Source: Aquicella lusitana (GTDB lineage Bacteria; Pseudomonadota; Gammaproteobacteria; DSM-16500). From it: a stretch of DNA of 64,000 bases. The stretch is from assembly GCF_902459475.1 (NCBI RefSeq), contig NZ_LR699114.1, positions 1,364,001 through 1,428,000 on the forward strand, in the 5' to 3' direction. Made by a program: the position numbers and the translations under genes. Under the pieces are notes generated by a model that worked only from the letters and a program-made list of their open reading frames with translations, was not told the origin of the DNA and did not search any database. How positions within the stretch are numbered: the stretch's first letter is position 1; every line of letters begins with the position of its first letter. Shown piece by piece: positions 1-9,360 of the stretch.

Positions 1-372
1 AGTATCTTGAATGGGTTTACCATGGCCAATTTCCTTTTACTATTTGCTGAACCTCCGCATTGCCACATTTAAACATGCAGAAGCTTTATATTCCTATTAA
101 TGACTAGTCGCTATTTTTGATACACTCACCGCAGATTGATTCCCTGTTGTGCGTTATCAACCGGAATGGACGTGCTTCAAAATACGGCTGCACGCACAAA
201 GCGTGAAGGTGAAGAACGACCCCCGAGCAGGCGCAGGCAATGATAGCCGTCAGACCGAATCCTATTTGCTATTGCCGCAACCAAGCCGCTTCTAATAAGC
301 TTGTACATTCAAAGTCCTTTTTCCTAGATAGAAAAAAAGCTTTATTGGCAAAACGATCCGCAGCAATTTCAC
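1..372. other. Gene-free left edge
   Basis: No open frame with a credible start, ribosome binding site and protein-like composition was found on either strand here. A 19-codon frame on the minus strand (17-76) has a zinc-ribbon flavour but is too short to call. The stretch may hold decayed coding sequence. Confidence 0.4.
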
Positions 373-400
373 GATCACGCCAGCAAAAACTGGCGTGATC
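373..400. terminator. Perfect 11-bp stem-loop downstream of the small membrane gene
   Basis: The arms gatcacgccag and ctggcgtgatc pair perfectly around a 6-nt loop (caaaaa). It lies 17 bp beyond the stop of the leftward small membrane protein gene. There is no strong T-tract on the minus strand, so it may be an mRNA-stabilising hairpin or a weak terminator. Confidence 0.45.
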
Positions 401-416
401 CTTTTGAATGATGCTG

Positions 417-575
417 TTACCTGCCTAGAAGAATAAAAATCCCCGCTACAATGGCAAGCACGCCAAAGATAAAAGCGGGGATAGCAATGCCCGGAACAAG
501 TGTTGTAATACCTATCAGAATCAGGTAAATGGCGAGGAGAATGAATCCAATATTGCTAATAAATACGAGTCTCAT
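417..575 (-). CDS. Small hydrophobic membrane protein (52 aa)
   Basis: A 52-codon frame read from the minus strand begins MRLVFISNIGFILLA and ends GIFILLGR. Two hydrophobic stretches (about residues 8-25 and 29-50) are separated by a short Pro/Gly turn, so it should be a two-helix inner-membrane peptide. An AAGGA ribosome binding site lies about 7 nt upstream of the ATG, and a perfect hairpin follows the stop. It stands alone, with no operon partner. No family is recognised and no function is assigned. The ribosome binding site, composition and hairpin together make it more likely real than chance. Confidence 0.6.
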   Translation of the reverse strand: MRLVFISNIGFILLAIYLILIGITTLVPGIAIPAFIFGVLAIVAGIFILLGR

Positions 576-770
576 ATCGTCATCCTTTAAAAATATTAAA
601 ACTCATTTGGAAGTATAGGCTTAGGCTATCAGTATTACAATGTTATCCTGTTTCCTTTCCCACCTCATTTTTCTGAATAACCATGATGGTTATTCACTTG
701 ATCCGGGCGCGCTAACGGCGTTGCGACAGCAATAGAAACTAATTCATAGCAGCAGCGCCCATGCGCTTTC

Positions 771-1682
771 CTAAACAGGCTCACCTTGTGTAACCAGCTT
801 GGGATTCCAATTTGCAGAACGGGAACCCGCCTGATAGGTGGATTCAAAAAACGCCAGTAAATCTCTGTCCGGGTTGCCCGAGTTTCGTACTGCATCGTAA
901 TCGAGAATAAACTCACCCAGCGTTTTGTCCCAACGCGCAGCGGGCGGTTCAATACTCGCCAGTTCAATTTTATCCGGTGGCGGATAGGTAAACGAATAAT
1001 AGGCTGGCTGCTGATAGTCATCATTCCCATGCCACCATCCCACTTCTACTTGCGCCTCATCCATAGCGTTACGTCTAATATAACCCGCATTGATACCTGT
1101 TGCTGGAATAGCCTGGCCATTATACCGCGCATCGCGCAAGTCAAAAGTGCCCCACATGAGCCCGATCGGTGGCGTTTCGCCATTAAATTTCGCATGATAA
1201 CGCTGCATGACACGATAGGAACTAAGCAAAATTCGCCACCATGCATTCGCCAGATTGTGTTCATAGGCGCGCTGCTCTGTATCTTTGTCAAAAGGAATGG
1301 GAGAAGACACTTCCTGCGGCATCAGGTTAATTTTTAAATCAATCTCCCCCTGATGCAAAAGCGAAAAAAGTCGCTGTGCAAACTGCGCGACTGACATTGT
1401 CTCAAGCGCAAACTGACCGATAGTCCCCCAACAGGTCGTGAGGATAACTTGGTGATTAATCAAATCGAGATCAATACTAAATACACCTCCTTTATAAGGA
1501 ATCGGTCCCGAAGTGAATCCGCGGCTAGTCAACCACAAGATAACATTTGCCCAATGCGGTTCAAAAGGAGTATACAATTTTAATTTGCCAATCATTTGCA
1601 CACCCCTGTGCAACAGATACGCGGTCGATTTAAATTCGTTATAGGGAAGCGCTGGCCAGGGTTCATAAGAAGTAAGTGTCAT
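771..1682 (-). CDS. DUF5996 family protein
   Basis: A 303-aa soluble protein rich in Trp, Tyr and Pro. It opens with a WPALPYNEFKSTAYLLHRGVQ segment and has a long middle region containing GLMWGTFDLRDARYNG and a Tyr-rich stretch near GYIRRNAMDEAQVEVGWWHG. This arrangement and length match the DUF5996 family, widespread in bacteria and of unknown function. It is monocistronic, divergent from the antiporter gene at 1860. No signal peptide or membrane segment is visible. The family assignment is from recalled motifs, without a search. Confidence 0.75.
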   Translation of the reverse strand: MTLTSYEPWPALPYNEFKSTAYLLHRGVQMIGKLKLYTPFEPHWANVILWLTSRGFTSGPIPYKGGVFSIDLDLINHQVILTTCWGTIGQFALETMSVAQFAQRLFSLLHQGEIDLKINLMPQEVSSPIPFDKDTEQRAYEHNLANAWWRILLSSYRVMQRYHAKFNGETPPIGLMWGTFDLRDARYNGQAIPATGINAGYIRRNAMDEAQVEVGWWHGNDDYQQPAYYSFTYPPPDKIELASIEPPAARWDKTLGEFILDYDAVRNSGNPDRDLLAFFESTYQAGSRSANWNPKLVTQGEPV

Positions 1683-1859
1683 TGTACGACATCCTTGTCA
1701 TCTACTTTATTCAGTATAACAAAATTTACTACTTCATCGTGAACCCCTTGATATACCTCTGGGTCGGATGGAACTAAATGTATTTACAACCTGGATCAGG
1801 CAGGTTAAAAAGGAACATATATTTTACTGCATCGCAAATGGACGTCACAGACTGAACAA

Positions 1860-3476
1860 ATGAACCAGTTTGAAACCTACGTTTTACTACTCTGCGTCAT
1901 TGTTTTCGTTGGCATGCTTACCCGGCGTGTTCCTGCGCCTCCTGCGTTATTAATTGTTATTGCCGGTATGCTTTTCAGTTTTGTGCCTGACTTTCCCCCG
2001 GTGAATCTTGACCCGCAACTGGTATTCACTATTTTTCTGCCTTTGCTGGTTTACGAAGCCACTGCTTACACTTCATGGCCTGACATTAAATTTAACCGCC
2101 GCTCTATCTCCCTGCTTTCCATCGGGCATGTCATTTTTATCACCGTTCTTGTCGCCATAGCCGCTCATCAGGTAATCCCTGGCATCACCTGGCCGCTTGC
2201 TTTTGTATTAGGCTCTATTATCTCGCCGCCAGATGATGTCGCCATTTTTGCGATCGCGGAAAAGGTGCGTTTTCCCCAGCGCATCCTGACCATCTTAACG
2301 GGCGAAGGACTGCTTAATGACGCGACGGCACTGATCCTGTTCCGCTTTTCATTGATTGCTGTTCTTACAAATCAATTTTCGCTGCTGCAAGCCGTCTCTG
2401 ACTTTTTTGCGATTCTTGTCTGCGAAACTCTCTATGGTTTTGTCCTTGGCCATTTGCTTGGGCAAATACGTACCAAGCTGCATGAACCTATGCTGCAAAT
2501 GCTGCTTTCGATTGTAACACCGTTTCTGGCTTACCTGCCTGCCGAACACCTTGGTGGCAGCGGTGTGCTTGCTGTGGTCGTGACCGGCCTGGTAATAACA
2601 CATGTTTATGCTGAGCGATTCATGCCAGAAGCAAGATTGCTCTGGTCCTCTGTTTGGAAAACCATTGGCTTTACCCTGCAAAGCATCCTCTTTTTACTGG
2701 TAGGATTGAATCTCAGGTCTACGCTGAACAATATCACTTCTATTCCCACTCGTGATCTCATGCTCTATAGCATCGTCATCACCGCCGTCGTTATTGCTGG
2801 CCGTTTTATATGGGTGTACCCATCTGCCTATTTGCCCGGCCTGCTCTTTCCCTCTATCCGCAAGCAAGACCCTCACCCGCCCTGGCAATATCCTTTTGTC
2901 ATCTCCTGGGCTGGAATGCGCGGTGGTATTTCGCTTGCTGCAGCACTTGCGATTCCGCATATGATGATCGTTAATACGCAAGGTAAAGAAGATATCCGGG
3001 CTATCATTATTTTTCTGGTATTTTGCGTCATTATTGCAACGCTGCTTTTACAGGGATTAACGCTTCCCTGGCTGATGAGGGTTTTGGGTGTAGACAAAAT
3101 GGGCCAAAAGGAAGCAGATTCGGACCATGTTAATCAACTTACTGCTAAAGCTGACATGGCAGATGCCGCATTAAACTGGCTCTATGATTACAAACAATCA
3201 ATCAAAGATGATCCGGACACGTTTGAACATGTTGAGCTGCAGATCATGGAATACCAGCGATTAAAAAAACAATTAAGCAAAATGATCATGAATCATGACC
3301 AAGCATGGTTAAGTAAGGTTTATGATACATCACCGACTATTTTTATTTTTACGCAGCTAATCGAAGTTGAAAGAGAAACACTGATGAGGCTTTGGCGCGA
3401 GAGAAAAATTTCATTTAAAGTAAAAAATAAATTACTGGAACAGCTTGATTTACGTTATAAACATTTCTCCGGCTAA
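1860..3476 (+). CDS. CPA1/NhaP-type Na+/H+ antiporter
   Basis: A 538-aa polytopic inner-membrane protein. Roughly the first 400 residues form 12 or so hydrophobic segments and the last 130 are a charged helical cytoplasmic tail. The CPA1 signature GEGLLNDATALILFRFS lies at about residues 148-164, and its Asn-Asp pair is the expected cation-binding site. WAGMRGGISLAAALAIP near residue 350 is the second conserved segment of this family. Expected role: electroneutral or electrogenic exchange of Na+ or K+ for H+ in pH and salt homeostasis. The gene is single and no good Shine-Dalgarno precedes the ATG. Substrate is not determinable from sequence. Confidence 0.88.
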   Translation: MNQFETYVLLLCVIVFVGMLTRRVPAPPALLIVIAGMLFSFVPDFPPVNLDPQLVFTIFLPLLVYEATAYTSWPDIKFNRRSISLLSIGHVIFITVLVAIAAHQVIPGITWPLAFVLGSIISPPDDVAIFAIAEKVRFPQRILTILTGEGLLNDATALILFRFSLIAVLTNQFSLLQAVSDFFAILVCETLYGFVLGHLLGQIRTKLHEPMLQMLLSIVTPFLAYLPAEHLGGSGVLAVVVTGLVITHVYAERFMPEARLLWSSVWKTIGFTLQSILFLLVGLNLRSTLNNITSIPTRDLMLYSIVITAVVIAGRFIWVYPSAYLPGLLFPSIRKQDPHPPWQYPFVISWAGMRGGISLAAALAIPHMMIVNTQGKEDIRAIIIFLVFCVIIATLLLQGLTLPWLMRVLGVDKMGQKEADSDHVNQLTAKADMADAALNWLYDYKQSIKDDPDTFEHVELQIMEYQRLKKQLSKMIMNHDQAWLSKVYDTSPTIFIFTQLIEVERETLMRLWRERKISFKVKNKLLEQLDLRYKHFSG

Positions 3477-3524
3477 CAATAGTCAATTTTACAAACCATA
3501 AAGATAGCGAGTTGACTAATATTA

Positions 3525-3818
3525 TTATTTTTTCCGAATTTTACCGCATTTCCAACATTGCACAAATTGTCCGCCATGTTTTTCGCCGCAAGCACATACC
3601 CAGGGTGTCTGCTTTTGCGTAGATAAAATAGCCATTGCTTCATCAAGCAAATCATCATCAATAACCCACAATTCAGGAACACACTCGTTCGGTGGAATAT
3701 CACCCACGCCGCCTGTTAAGTAATAATTTTTAACAATAACGGCAATACCATTATCTTCCAACAATGTTTTATAAAAACTAACCAGCGTAATATTCGACGA
3801 AGTGAATACTTTTTTCAT
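3525..3818 (-). CDS. DUF2007 family protein with C-terminal zinc ribbon
   Basis: A 97-aa protein. The N-terminal 65 residues match the DUF2007 (putative prokaryotic signal-transducing protein) fold: MKKVFTSSNITLVSFYKTLL, then a short strand-helix pattern with the acidic VPELWVIDDDLLDEA segment. The C-terminal 25 residues carry two cysteine pairs, CACG and CWKCGK, which should bind one zinc. An AAGG ribosome binding site precedes the ATG. It is in the same direction as and just upstream of the M64 peptidase, but a terminator downstream of the peptidase gene separates them. Function unknown. Confidence 0.75.
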   Translation of the reverse strand: MKKVFTSSNITLVSFYKTLLEDNGIAVIVKNYYLTGGVGDIPPNECVPELWVIDDDLLDEAMAILSTQKQTPWVCACGEKHGGQFVQCWKCGKIRKK

Positions 3819-3832
3819 ACAGCCTTATTGTT

Positions 3833-3860
3833 AAAAAAAGGGGGCCAACATGGCTCCCTT
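3833..3860 (-). terminator. Rho-independent terminator after the M64 peptidase gene
   Basis: Read on the minus strand, AAGGGAGCC and GGCCCCCTT pair with one mismatch around ATGTT, followed by a run of seven T residues. It sits between the stop of the peptidase gene (3884) and the start of the DUF2007 gene (3818), so the two are probably transcribed separately. Confidence 0.7.
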
Positions 3861-3883
3861 CATCATAATCCAACATCACTTTA

Positions 3884-5278
3884 TTAGGAAAGTGGATTGC
3901 TGTTCATCCCAAGCCCCTGCTTGACTACCTGCTGAATTGCATTTTGACAGATATCACAGAAGCGCGCATGGGATTCCATAACACAATCAAAGCCGGGCTT
4001 GTGGCTGCGCCCTTTTGTGCTCAATGAATCAGCATAGCCTCCTCTGTATGCACCATACACGGGCGGAGATGATTTCCATACAGAATCAGGTGTAGGCAAT
4101 TTGGTACGGCCATCTACAAAGGACTTCCATTTCAAATTTTCATAACTTGGCTCAGTGAGAAAAGTTATGTTCTGTGACCAAGGCTCGTTAATCCCGGGTG
4201 CAAATTCCAGTTCCGTGCGACCGCCCCCTTCATATTCCTCATTTAAGCCAAAAAAGTGGCCGAATTCGTGCAATAAAAGATAGATAAAATAGTACGTGTT
4301 CGCTCCCGGTATGGCAGTAAGGGACATGTAGTTGCCTACACCCCAATATCCACTATTGTTGATAAGAACAATAGGATAATCATAAGCAGCAGCCGCGAGA
4401 CCCTGGCGGAATTTATCTTCTCGCGTAGGGTACACAATATGGTACCAACGGCCAAAATTATCCCAATAGGGATAATATAACCCCAAATAGGAATCATATT
4501 CGGGAACAGGTATTCCTAAATTTTGTGGATTGCCCAGTTTACGGTTTGACGGATGAAAAACACCGTAGAAACTCATGTATTCAACACCAGGAAATTTTTC
4601 TTTTTGCAGTGCCTGCACGGTTTTCATGGCATGTTGCCAAAATACCTGCTTCTCGTTTTTCAAATAACCTTCAGCATAAATGTTGACTCGCAACGCTGGG
4701 GTTCGGCTCGCAACAGCAATCTCTCGAATTTCCAACTCCTCATCCCTGTTTTGTTGCAGTCTGGGTAATTGCGCAGCATACACAGGCCGGGAGACTACCC
4801 TTTCCATCACACCCGTTTGAGGATTTTCGGCAAACAATTCAAAGATCATATCTTCATGCGGAACAGGAAAACGCAAACTGATCGCCCGCACAAGTTTTCG
4901 ATATTCCTTACCCGTTCCGATAGCGTCATAAAAAATAGCCCGGCCAGATTGCTTATCTTTTAAAATACCCAGATAACTACCCCACCGTGGTTTCTGTTTG
5001 CTGCGTGCTAACAATGCTGATGTGCCCGATGGTTCTACAATCATTTTACTGACTTCATAATGTTCATCATTTTCATGCCAATCCACTTGTATTCGCAGCG
5101 CATCAATAGCAGCATCATTAGTCACTCGTCGCAATTTGCCGCTATCCGGCAGCTTTAAGCTGGAACTCAGGTAATTTTCATCTTTAGGCACACGCTGCGG
5201 ATCCCAATATGGATTCGCAAAAGCAGGTAGATGGAACAATAGGATAAAACTGAAAATCATTTTCAATAAAACTTGCAT
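3884..5278 (-). CDS. Secreted metallopeptidase, M64 (IgA peptidase-like) family
   Basis: A 464-aa exported protein. Residues 1-21 are a classic signal peptide ending in AFA. The catalytic zinc motif HEFGHFFGLNEEY lies near residue 337: two His and Glu of HExxH, then the G-x-x-x-E-Y tail diagnostic of M64 rather than astacin-type enzymes. The upstream 250 residues form the N-terminal beta-rich domain of the family. Near the C-terminus several cysteines (FDCVMESHARFCDICQ) probably form disulfides. An AGGGAG ribosome binding site precedes the ATG. Probably acts in the periplasm or outside the cell. Substrate unknown; IgA specificity should not be assumed from the family name. Confidence 0.85.
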   Translation of the reverse strand: MQVLLKMIFSFILLFHLPAFANPYWDPQRVPKDENYLSSSLKLPDSGKLRRVTNDAAIDALRIQVDWHENDEHYEVSKMIVEPSGTSALLARSKQKPRWGSYLGILKDKQSGRAIFYDAIGTGKEYRKLVRAISLRFPVPHEDMIFELFAENPQTGVMERVVSRPVYAAQLPRLQQNRDEELEIREIAVASRTPALRVNIYAEGYLKNEKQVFWQHAMKTVQALQKEKFPGVEYMSFYGVFHPSNRKLGNPQNLGIPVPEYDSYLGLYYPYWDNFGRWYHIVYPTREDKFRQGLAAAAYDYPIVLINNSGYWGVGNYMSLTAIPGANTYYFIYLLLHEFGHFFGLNEEYEGGGRTELEFAPGINEPWSQNITFLTEPSYENLKWKSFVDGRTKLPTPDSVWKSSPPVYGAYRGGYADSLSTKGRSHKPGFDCVMESHARFCDICQNAIQQVVKQGLGMNSNPLS

Positions 5279-5454
5279 ACAATCTCCCTGTATTTTATTA
5301 AAAGCCGTATGTTAAAGGATTGTTTATGGCTAGGAAAGCAATTTACTGGCTTAAAGCCTATACACAAAATAAAATGTAAGCGAATGCTTACAGAACTTTA
5401 AATATAAAAATCGGTATAATAACTTAATCAATGCAATTAACTTATTTTGGTCGC

Positions 5455-7962
5455 ATGAAACTAAAAAAATATCGCTCAAAAAGAAATTTTAAAAAAACAA
5501 CCGAACCTTTTGGAAAAATTTCTCGCGGCAAAAAACGGCTATATGTAATACAAAAGCATGCGGCCAGCCATTTGCATTATGATTTTCGACTTGAATTAGA
5601 CGGCGTGTTAGTTAGCTGGGCCATTCCAAAAGGCCCTTGCCTGGATCCCGCCATTAAACGGCTGGCGGTCCATGTTGAAGATCACCCCATTGAATATGGC
5701 AGCTTCGAAGGTATTATTCCCAAAGGACAATATGGCGGAGGCACTGTTATGTTATGGGATCGAGGTCGTTGGATTCCTAATGACAAGGATTCCGCTTTGG
5801 CATACCAGAAAGGTGACTTGAATTTTACGCTTGAAGGCAAAAAATTAAATGGACAATGGAAACTGCTTCGCATTTATCAAGATGACAAAACATGGTTATT
5901 AATTAAAAAGAAAGACAAATACGCGAAACCACTGAAACAATATGATGTCCTAACTGAAAAACCGAATAGCGTCCTCACCCAGAAAACGATTAATGAGATA
6001 GCCGAAAGCCAAAGTACCGCAAGAAAAAATACCCTCACCAAAAAAACTTGCCAGCACAAGCAACCGGCCAAGTCCGCTATAAATAAATTACTGTCAAAAT
6101 TAAAATCGGCTCCCATGCCAAAAATGATTTCACCACAACTTGCTACACTCGTTGATCAGCCTCCAACAGGAAAGCAATGGCTCCATGAAATCAAATTGGA
6201 TGGTTATCGCATCCTTGCTTATAAGAAAGGCGATCGCGTTCAACTATTCACTCGCAACCATAAAGACTGGACTAATAAATTCAAAATGGTAGCTGATGCC
6301 GTTAGACAATTACCGATAGAAAATGCGATTCTCGATGGTGAAATAGCTGTGCTTGATGAAAATCAGCATACTAATTTCCAATTATTGCAAAATGCGATTA
6401 AAGATCAAAATAAACCGTTTATCTATTATCTGTTCGATCTTGCTTATATTAATAAATATGATCTTAGCGCGTTGCCACTGATTAAACGAAAAAAAATGTT
6501 GCATCTACTCGTGCCATCAGCGGAAGGTGACATTCTGCGTTATAACGATCATATTGTTGGATCCGGGAAAGAAGTATTTAAAAAGAGTTGTGAATTGGCG
6601 CTAGAAGGCATTGTTTCAAAAGAAGCTAACAGCCCTTATTTGCAAAAAAGGAGTAGGAACTGGCTGAAAATTAAATGTCTTAAACGCCAGGAATTTATCA
6701 TTGGCGGCTTTAAGGCACCGCAAGGCCATCGTCAGTATTTTGGCTCGCTCTTTTTGGGCGCTTATAACAAACGTCATGAGCTGATCTTCCATGGCAACGT
6801 AGGCACAGGATTTACGCAGTCATCATTAAAAACAATCCATGACCTGCTTGTTAAATATAAAACAAAGGAGATGCCTTTTAAAAAAAGACCTCCGGAAAGT
6901 AAAAATGCGACCTGGGTCAAACCCGTTCTGATCGCAGAAATTGAATTCACTGAATGGACGGAGGATGGATTGCTTCGCCAACCAAGGTTTAAAGGCTTGC
7001 GATCTGATAAACCTGCACGCGAAATCACAATTGAGCCAGAGTTGATCATTGACAATCTTTCGCCCAGCCAGCAAGCAACAGCGGAAAAAAACACCCAAAA
7101 AACATTTAAGCTAACCAATCCTAATAAAATTCTCTATCAGGAAGATAAAATTACTAAGCAAGATTTAGCTGACTATTATGACCAGATTAGCGAGTGGATG
7201 CTGCCTCATATCATTAATCGCCCGCTTACATTGGTTCGCTGCCCGGACAATTATCGTGATTGTTTTTATCAAAAACATCTGCCATCCGGTGTGCCGCCTT
7301 CACTTTATGAAGTCATCATAAAAGAGAAAAAAGGAAAAGAAAAACATTTCTATATTAAAGACAAGCAGGGATTGCTAACATTGGTTCAATTGGGCGCGCT
7401 AGAAATTCACCCCTGGGGATGCAAAGTCGACGATATTGAATATCCGGATATTATCACCTTTGATCTGGATCCTGCTCCCGATGTCCCCTGGAAAAGGGTA
7501 GTCGCGGCTGCTTTTGAAATAAAGGAACATCTGTCCAAATTCAAGTTAAAGTGCTTTGTAAAAGCCACGGGTGGTAAAGGTTTGCATATTGTCATCCCAA
7601 TCAAACCTGAATATTCGTGGGAGGAAGTGAAAACTTTCTCCCAAGTATTCGCTGATTTTATGGTAATGAATGACCCCATGAACTATATCAGTAAAATGGG
7701 CAAGGCAAAACGAAAGGGCAAAATATTTATAGACTATTTGCGGAATCAACGGGGCGCAACAGCGATTGCGCCTTATTCAACACGTGCGCGAAAACATGCA
7801 CCTGTCGCAGTGCCACTTGACTGGGATCATTTAACCGCAGACCGAAAAGATACAATTTATACATTAAAAACGCTGCCAGCGCACTTGCAATCCTTGCGCA
7901 AAGATCCGTGGAAAAATTTTTTAAAATTACACCAATCACTTCATTTAGATGAATTGGAATAG
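5455..7962 (+). CDS. ligD: ATP-dependent DNA ligase D (NHEJ)
   Basis: Multidomain NHEJ enzyme of 835 aa in the order phosphoesterase-ligase-polymerase. Residues 1-160 hold the 3'-phosphoesterase domain (HLHYDFRLELDG; IPKGQYGGGTV). The ligase core follows, with the adenylation lysine in HEIKLDGYRI near residue 247 and the OB-fold after it. The last 290 residues are the primase-type polymerase, with DLDPAPDVPW near 670 carrying the metal-binding DxD. The start at 5455 (MKLKKYRSKRNFKKT) fits the usual LigD N-terminus; an in-frame ATG at 5431 would add 8 residues. It converges on the ku gene, so the two form a complete bacterial NHEJ pair. Confidence 0.95.
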   Translation: MKLKKYRSKRNFKKTTEPFGKISRGKKRLYVIQKHAASHLHYDFRLELDGVLVSWAIPKGPCLDPAIKRLAVHVEDHPIEYGSFEGIIPKGQYGGGTVMLWDRGRWIPNDKDSALAYQKGDLNFTLEGKKLNGQWKLLRIYQDDKTWLLIKKKDKYAKPLKQYDVLTEKPNSVLTQKTINEIAESQSTARKNTLTKKTCQHKQPAKSAINKLLSKLKSAPMPKMISPQLATLVDQPPTGKQWLHEIKLDGYRILAYKKGDRVQLFTRNHKDWTNKFKMVADAVRQLPIENAILDGEIAVLDENQHTNFQLLQNAIKDQNKPFIYYLFDLAYINKYDLSALPLIKRKKMLHLLVPSAEGDILRYNDHIVGSGKEVFKKSCELALEGIVSKEANSPYLQKRSRNWLKIKCLKRQEFIIGGFKAPQGHRQYFGSLFLGAYNKRHELIFHGNVGTGFTQSSLKTIHDLLVKYKTKEMPFKKRPPESKNATWVKPVLIAEIEFTEWTEDGLLRQPRFKGLRSDKPAREITIEPELIIDNLSPSQQATAEKNTQKTFKLTNPNKILYQEDKITKQDLADYYDQISEWMLPHIINRPLTLVRCPDNYRDCFYQKHLPSGVPPSLYEVIIKEKKGKEKHFYIKDKQGLLTLVQLGALEIHPWGCKVDDIEYPDIITFDLDPAPDVPWKRVVAAAFEIKEHLSKFKLKCFVKATGGKGLHIVIPIKPEYSWEEVKTFSQVFADFMVMNDPMNYISKMGKAKRKGKIFIDYLRNQRGATAIAPYSTRARKHAPVAVPLDWDHLTADRKDTIYTLKTLPAHLQSLRKDPWKNFLKLHQSLHLDELE

Positions 7963-8035
7963 CAAACTAATATACTTAGGATAAGTGAATGAGGCCGGAA
8001 TCTTCGTGGGCATAACACAGTTATTTAAACACTAC

Positions 8036-8881
8036 CTAAGCCTTACGTTTTCGCTGTGTTTTATATTTTTTATCGTTTTTAGCGGCTTTTTTGGACGCAA
8101 GGCTCTTTTTTAATAAACTCACAAAGTCAATCACATTGGTCGCCGTAGCAGTGGCTTCGCCTCGTTTTTTCATTGCTTTAACCGGGAGCTTACGCATTTT
8201 CCTTTCAATTAATTTATCAACCGCTTCTTTATATTCATCTTTATACTCCTCCGGCTTCCACTTTGACGCCATGGATTGTACCAGTTGCTTAGCTATATCC
8301 ATTTCTTTTTTGCTGATCTTGTATTTTTTTGTCTCTGCTGATGGGATAGGAAATTCCGATAATTTACGAATTTCGTCATCATATTTTAATGTATAAATCA
8401 CTAACGCATTTTTATAGACAGCGACCGCAGCCAAATATTCCTTTGTACTGATAATCACTTTTGCAATACCAATTTTATCCGTATCAAGCAGCGCTTCACG
8501 TAAAATGACATACCCTTTTTCGCCATTTTTATCTGGCACAAGGTAATAGGTTTTATCAATCATGACAAATTCAAGGTTTTTCCTGTCTACAAATGATTCA
8601 ATAGCGATGGTTTGTGCATTTTCGCCTGCTAATTTCTCAAGTTCTTCGTTATCTAAGACGATGATTTTATCTTTATCATATTCATACCCCTTCACCACAT
8701 CTTCCCAAGGAACTTCTTCGCCTGTTTCAGCGTTTATACGCACGTGTTTAATGCGTGCATTATTGCGCTTATCAATTTGCCTGAAAGAAATGCTGGCGCT
8801 TTTATCTTCAGATGAATAGAGGACGATAGGAACGCTTACTAAGCCAAATGAAATGTGCCCCTTCCAGATTGCATTAGGCAT
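8036..8881 (-). CDS. ku: NHEJ DNA end-binding protein Ku
   Basis: A 281-aa homologue of bacterial Ku, which homodimerises on double-strand ends and recruits LigD. It begins MPNAIWKGHISFGLVSVPI, the standard Ku opening, and continues with the core beta-barrel (EEVPWEDVVKGYEYDK, FVDRKNLEFVMIDKTYYLVPDK). The C-terminal 40 residues are lysine-rich, a common DNA-binding or ligase-stimulating tail. A GGAGG ribosome binding site lies 6 nt before the ATG at 8881; an upstream in-frame ATG at 8893 would bury that site, so the shorter start is preferred. It is convergent with ligD, with about 70 bp between stops. Confidence 0.95.
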   Translation of the reverse strand: MPNAIWKGHISFGLVSVPIVLYSSEDKSASISFRQIDKRNNARIKHVRINAETGEEVPWEDVVKGYEYDKDKIIVLDNEELEKLAGENAQTIAIESFVDRKNLEFVMIDKTYYLVPDKNGEKGYVILREALLDTDKIGIAKVIISTKEYLAAVAVYKNALVIYTLKYDDEIRKLSEFPIPSAETKKYKISKKEMDIAKQLVQSMASKWKPEEYKDEYKEAVDKLIERKMRKLPVKAMKKRGEATATATNVIDFVSLLKKSLASKKAAKNDKKYKTQRKRKA

Positions 8882-9063
8882 ACCACCCTCCATGTATAAT
8901 AATCACAGCTGCGTTTGCTGGTTTAATTAAATCATAGCGTATTATTAGATAATTAATATTAAGCTCACTCGCATTGCTTGCTTTGGACAAACCAATTTTA
9001 CAAGTTTTTCAGTGTGTTAAGACATGGGTCCACTTAAGCCAACGTCAAGAAGCATGCAGTGCA

Positions 9064-9360
9064 TTAATTTTTGTTAAAAAGGTGACGCAACTCTTGTTTG
9101 GCATTTTCCAAAATAGTTTTCTGCTTTTTAGGCAGGTTCTTGCCAGCACGATTAATATAAAAATTGAGCATTGACATTGCTGACTGATAAGACGTACTTT
9201 TTTTGGCAGTACTTTCCATCGCTGATTTCTTTAGTGATTTCGCGATTTTTTTGGGATCTTGCCACGTAAATATCCCCTCTTCCAGCATAAGCGCCCGACT
9301 GTGCTCAGTCACTTTTTTAGACCATTTTTGTTTAGTTGCTTTTGGCATGGGTAACTTCAC
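9064..9360 (-). CDS. DUF3175 family protein
   Basis: A 98-aa lysine-rich basic protein with the DUF3175 pattern: KWSKKVTEHSRALMLEEGIF, then DPKKIAKSLKKSAMES and YQSAMSMLNFYINRAGKNL. This family is typically found near DNA-repair or stress genes and has no established function. Its start overlaps the stop of the upstream DUF3775 gene by 4 bp, so the two are translationally coupled. The position next to ku may be meaningful, but co-function is inference. Confidence 0.8.
   Translation of the reverse strand: MKLPMPKATKQKWSKKVTEHSRALMLEEGIFTWQDPKKIAKSLKKSAMESTAKKSTSYQSAMSMLNFYINRAGKNLPKKQKTILENAKQELRHLFNKN

Noticed and set aside
17-76. 19-codon minus frame with a Cys-x3-Cys-like opening at the left edge
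   Set aside because: Resembles a zinc ribbon of IS1-type InsA only loosely, too short, and a stop lies upstream.
665-1030. 121-codon minus frame overlapping the DUF5996 gene
   Set aside because: Shadow of the real gene in another frame, with biased composition.
2349-2981. Minus-strand frames opposite the antiporter
   Set aside because: Antisense shadows with no start signals; the antiporter frame is clearly coding.
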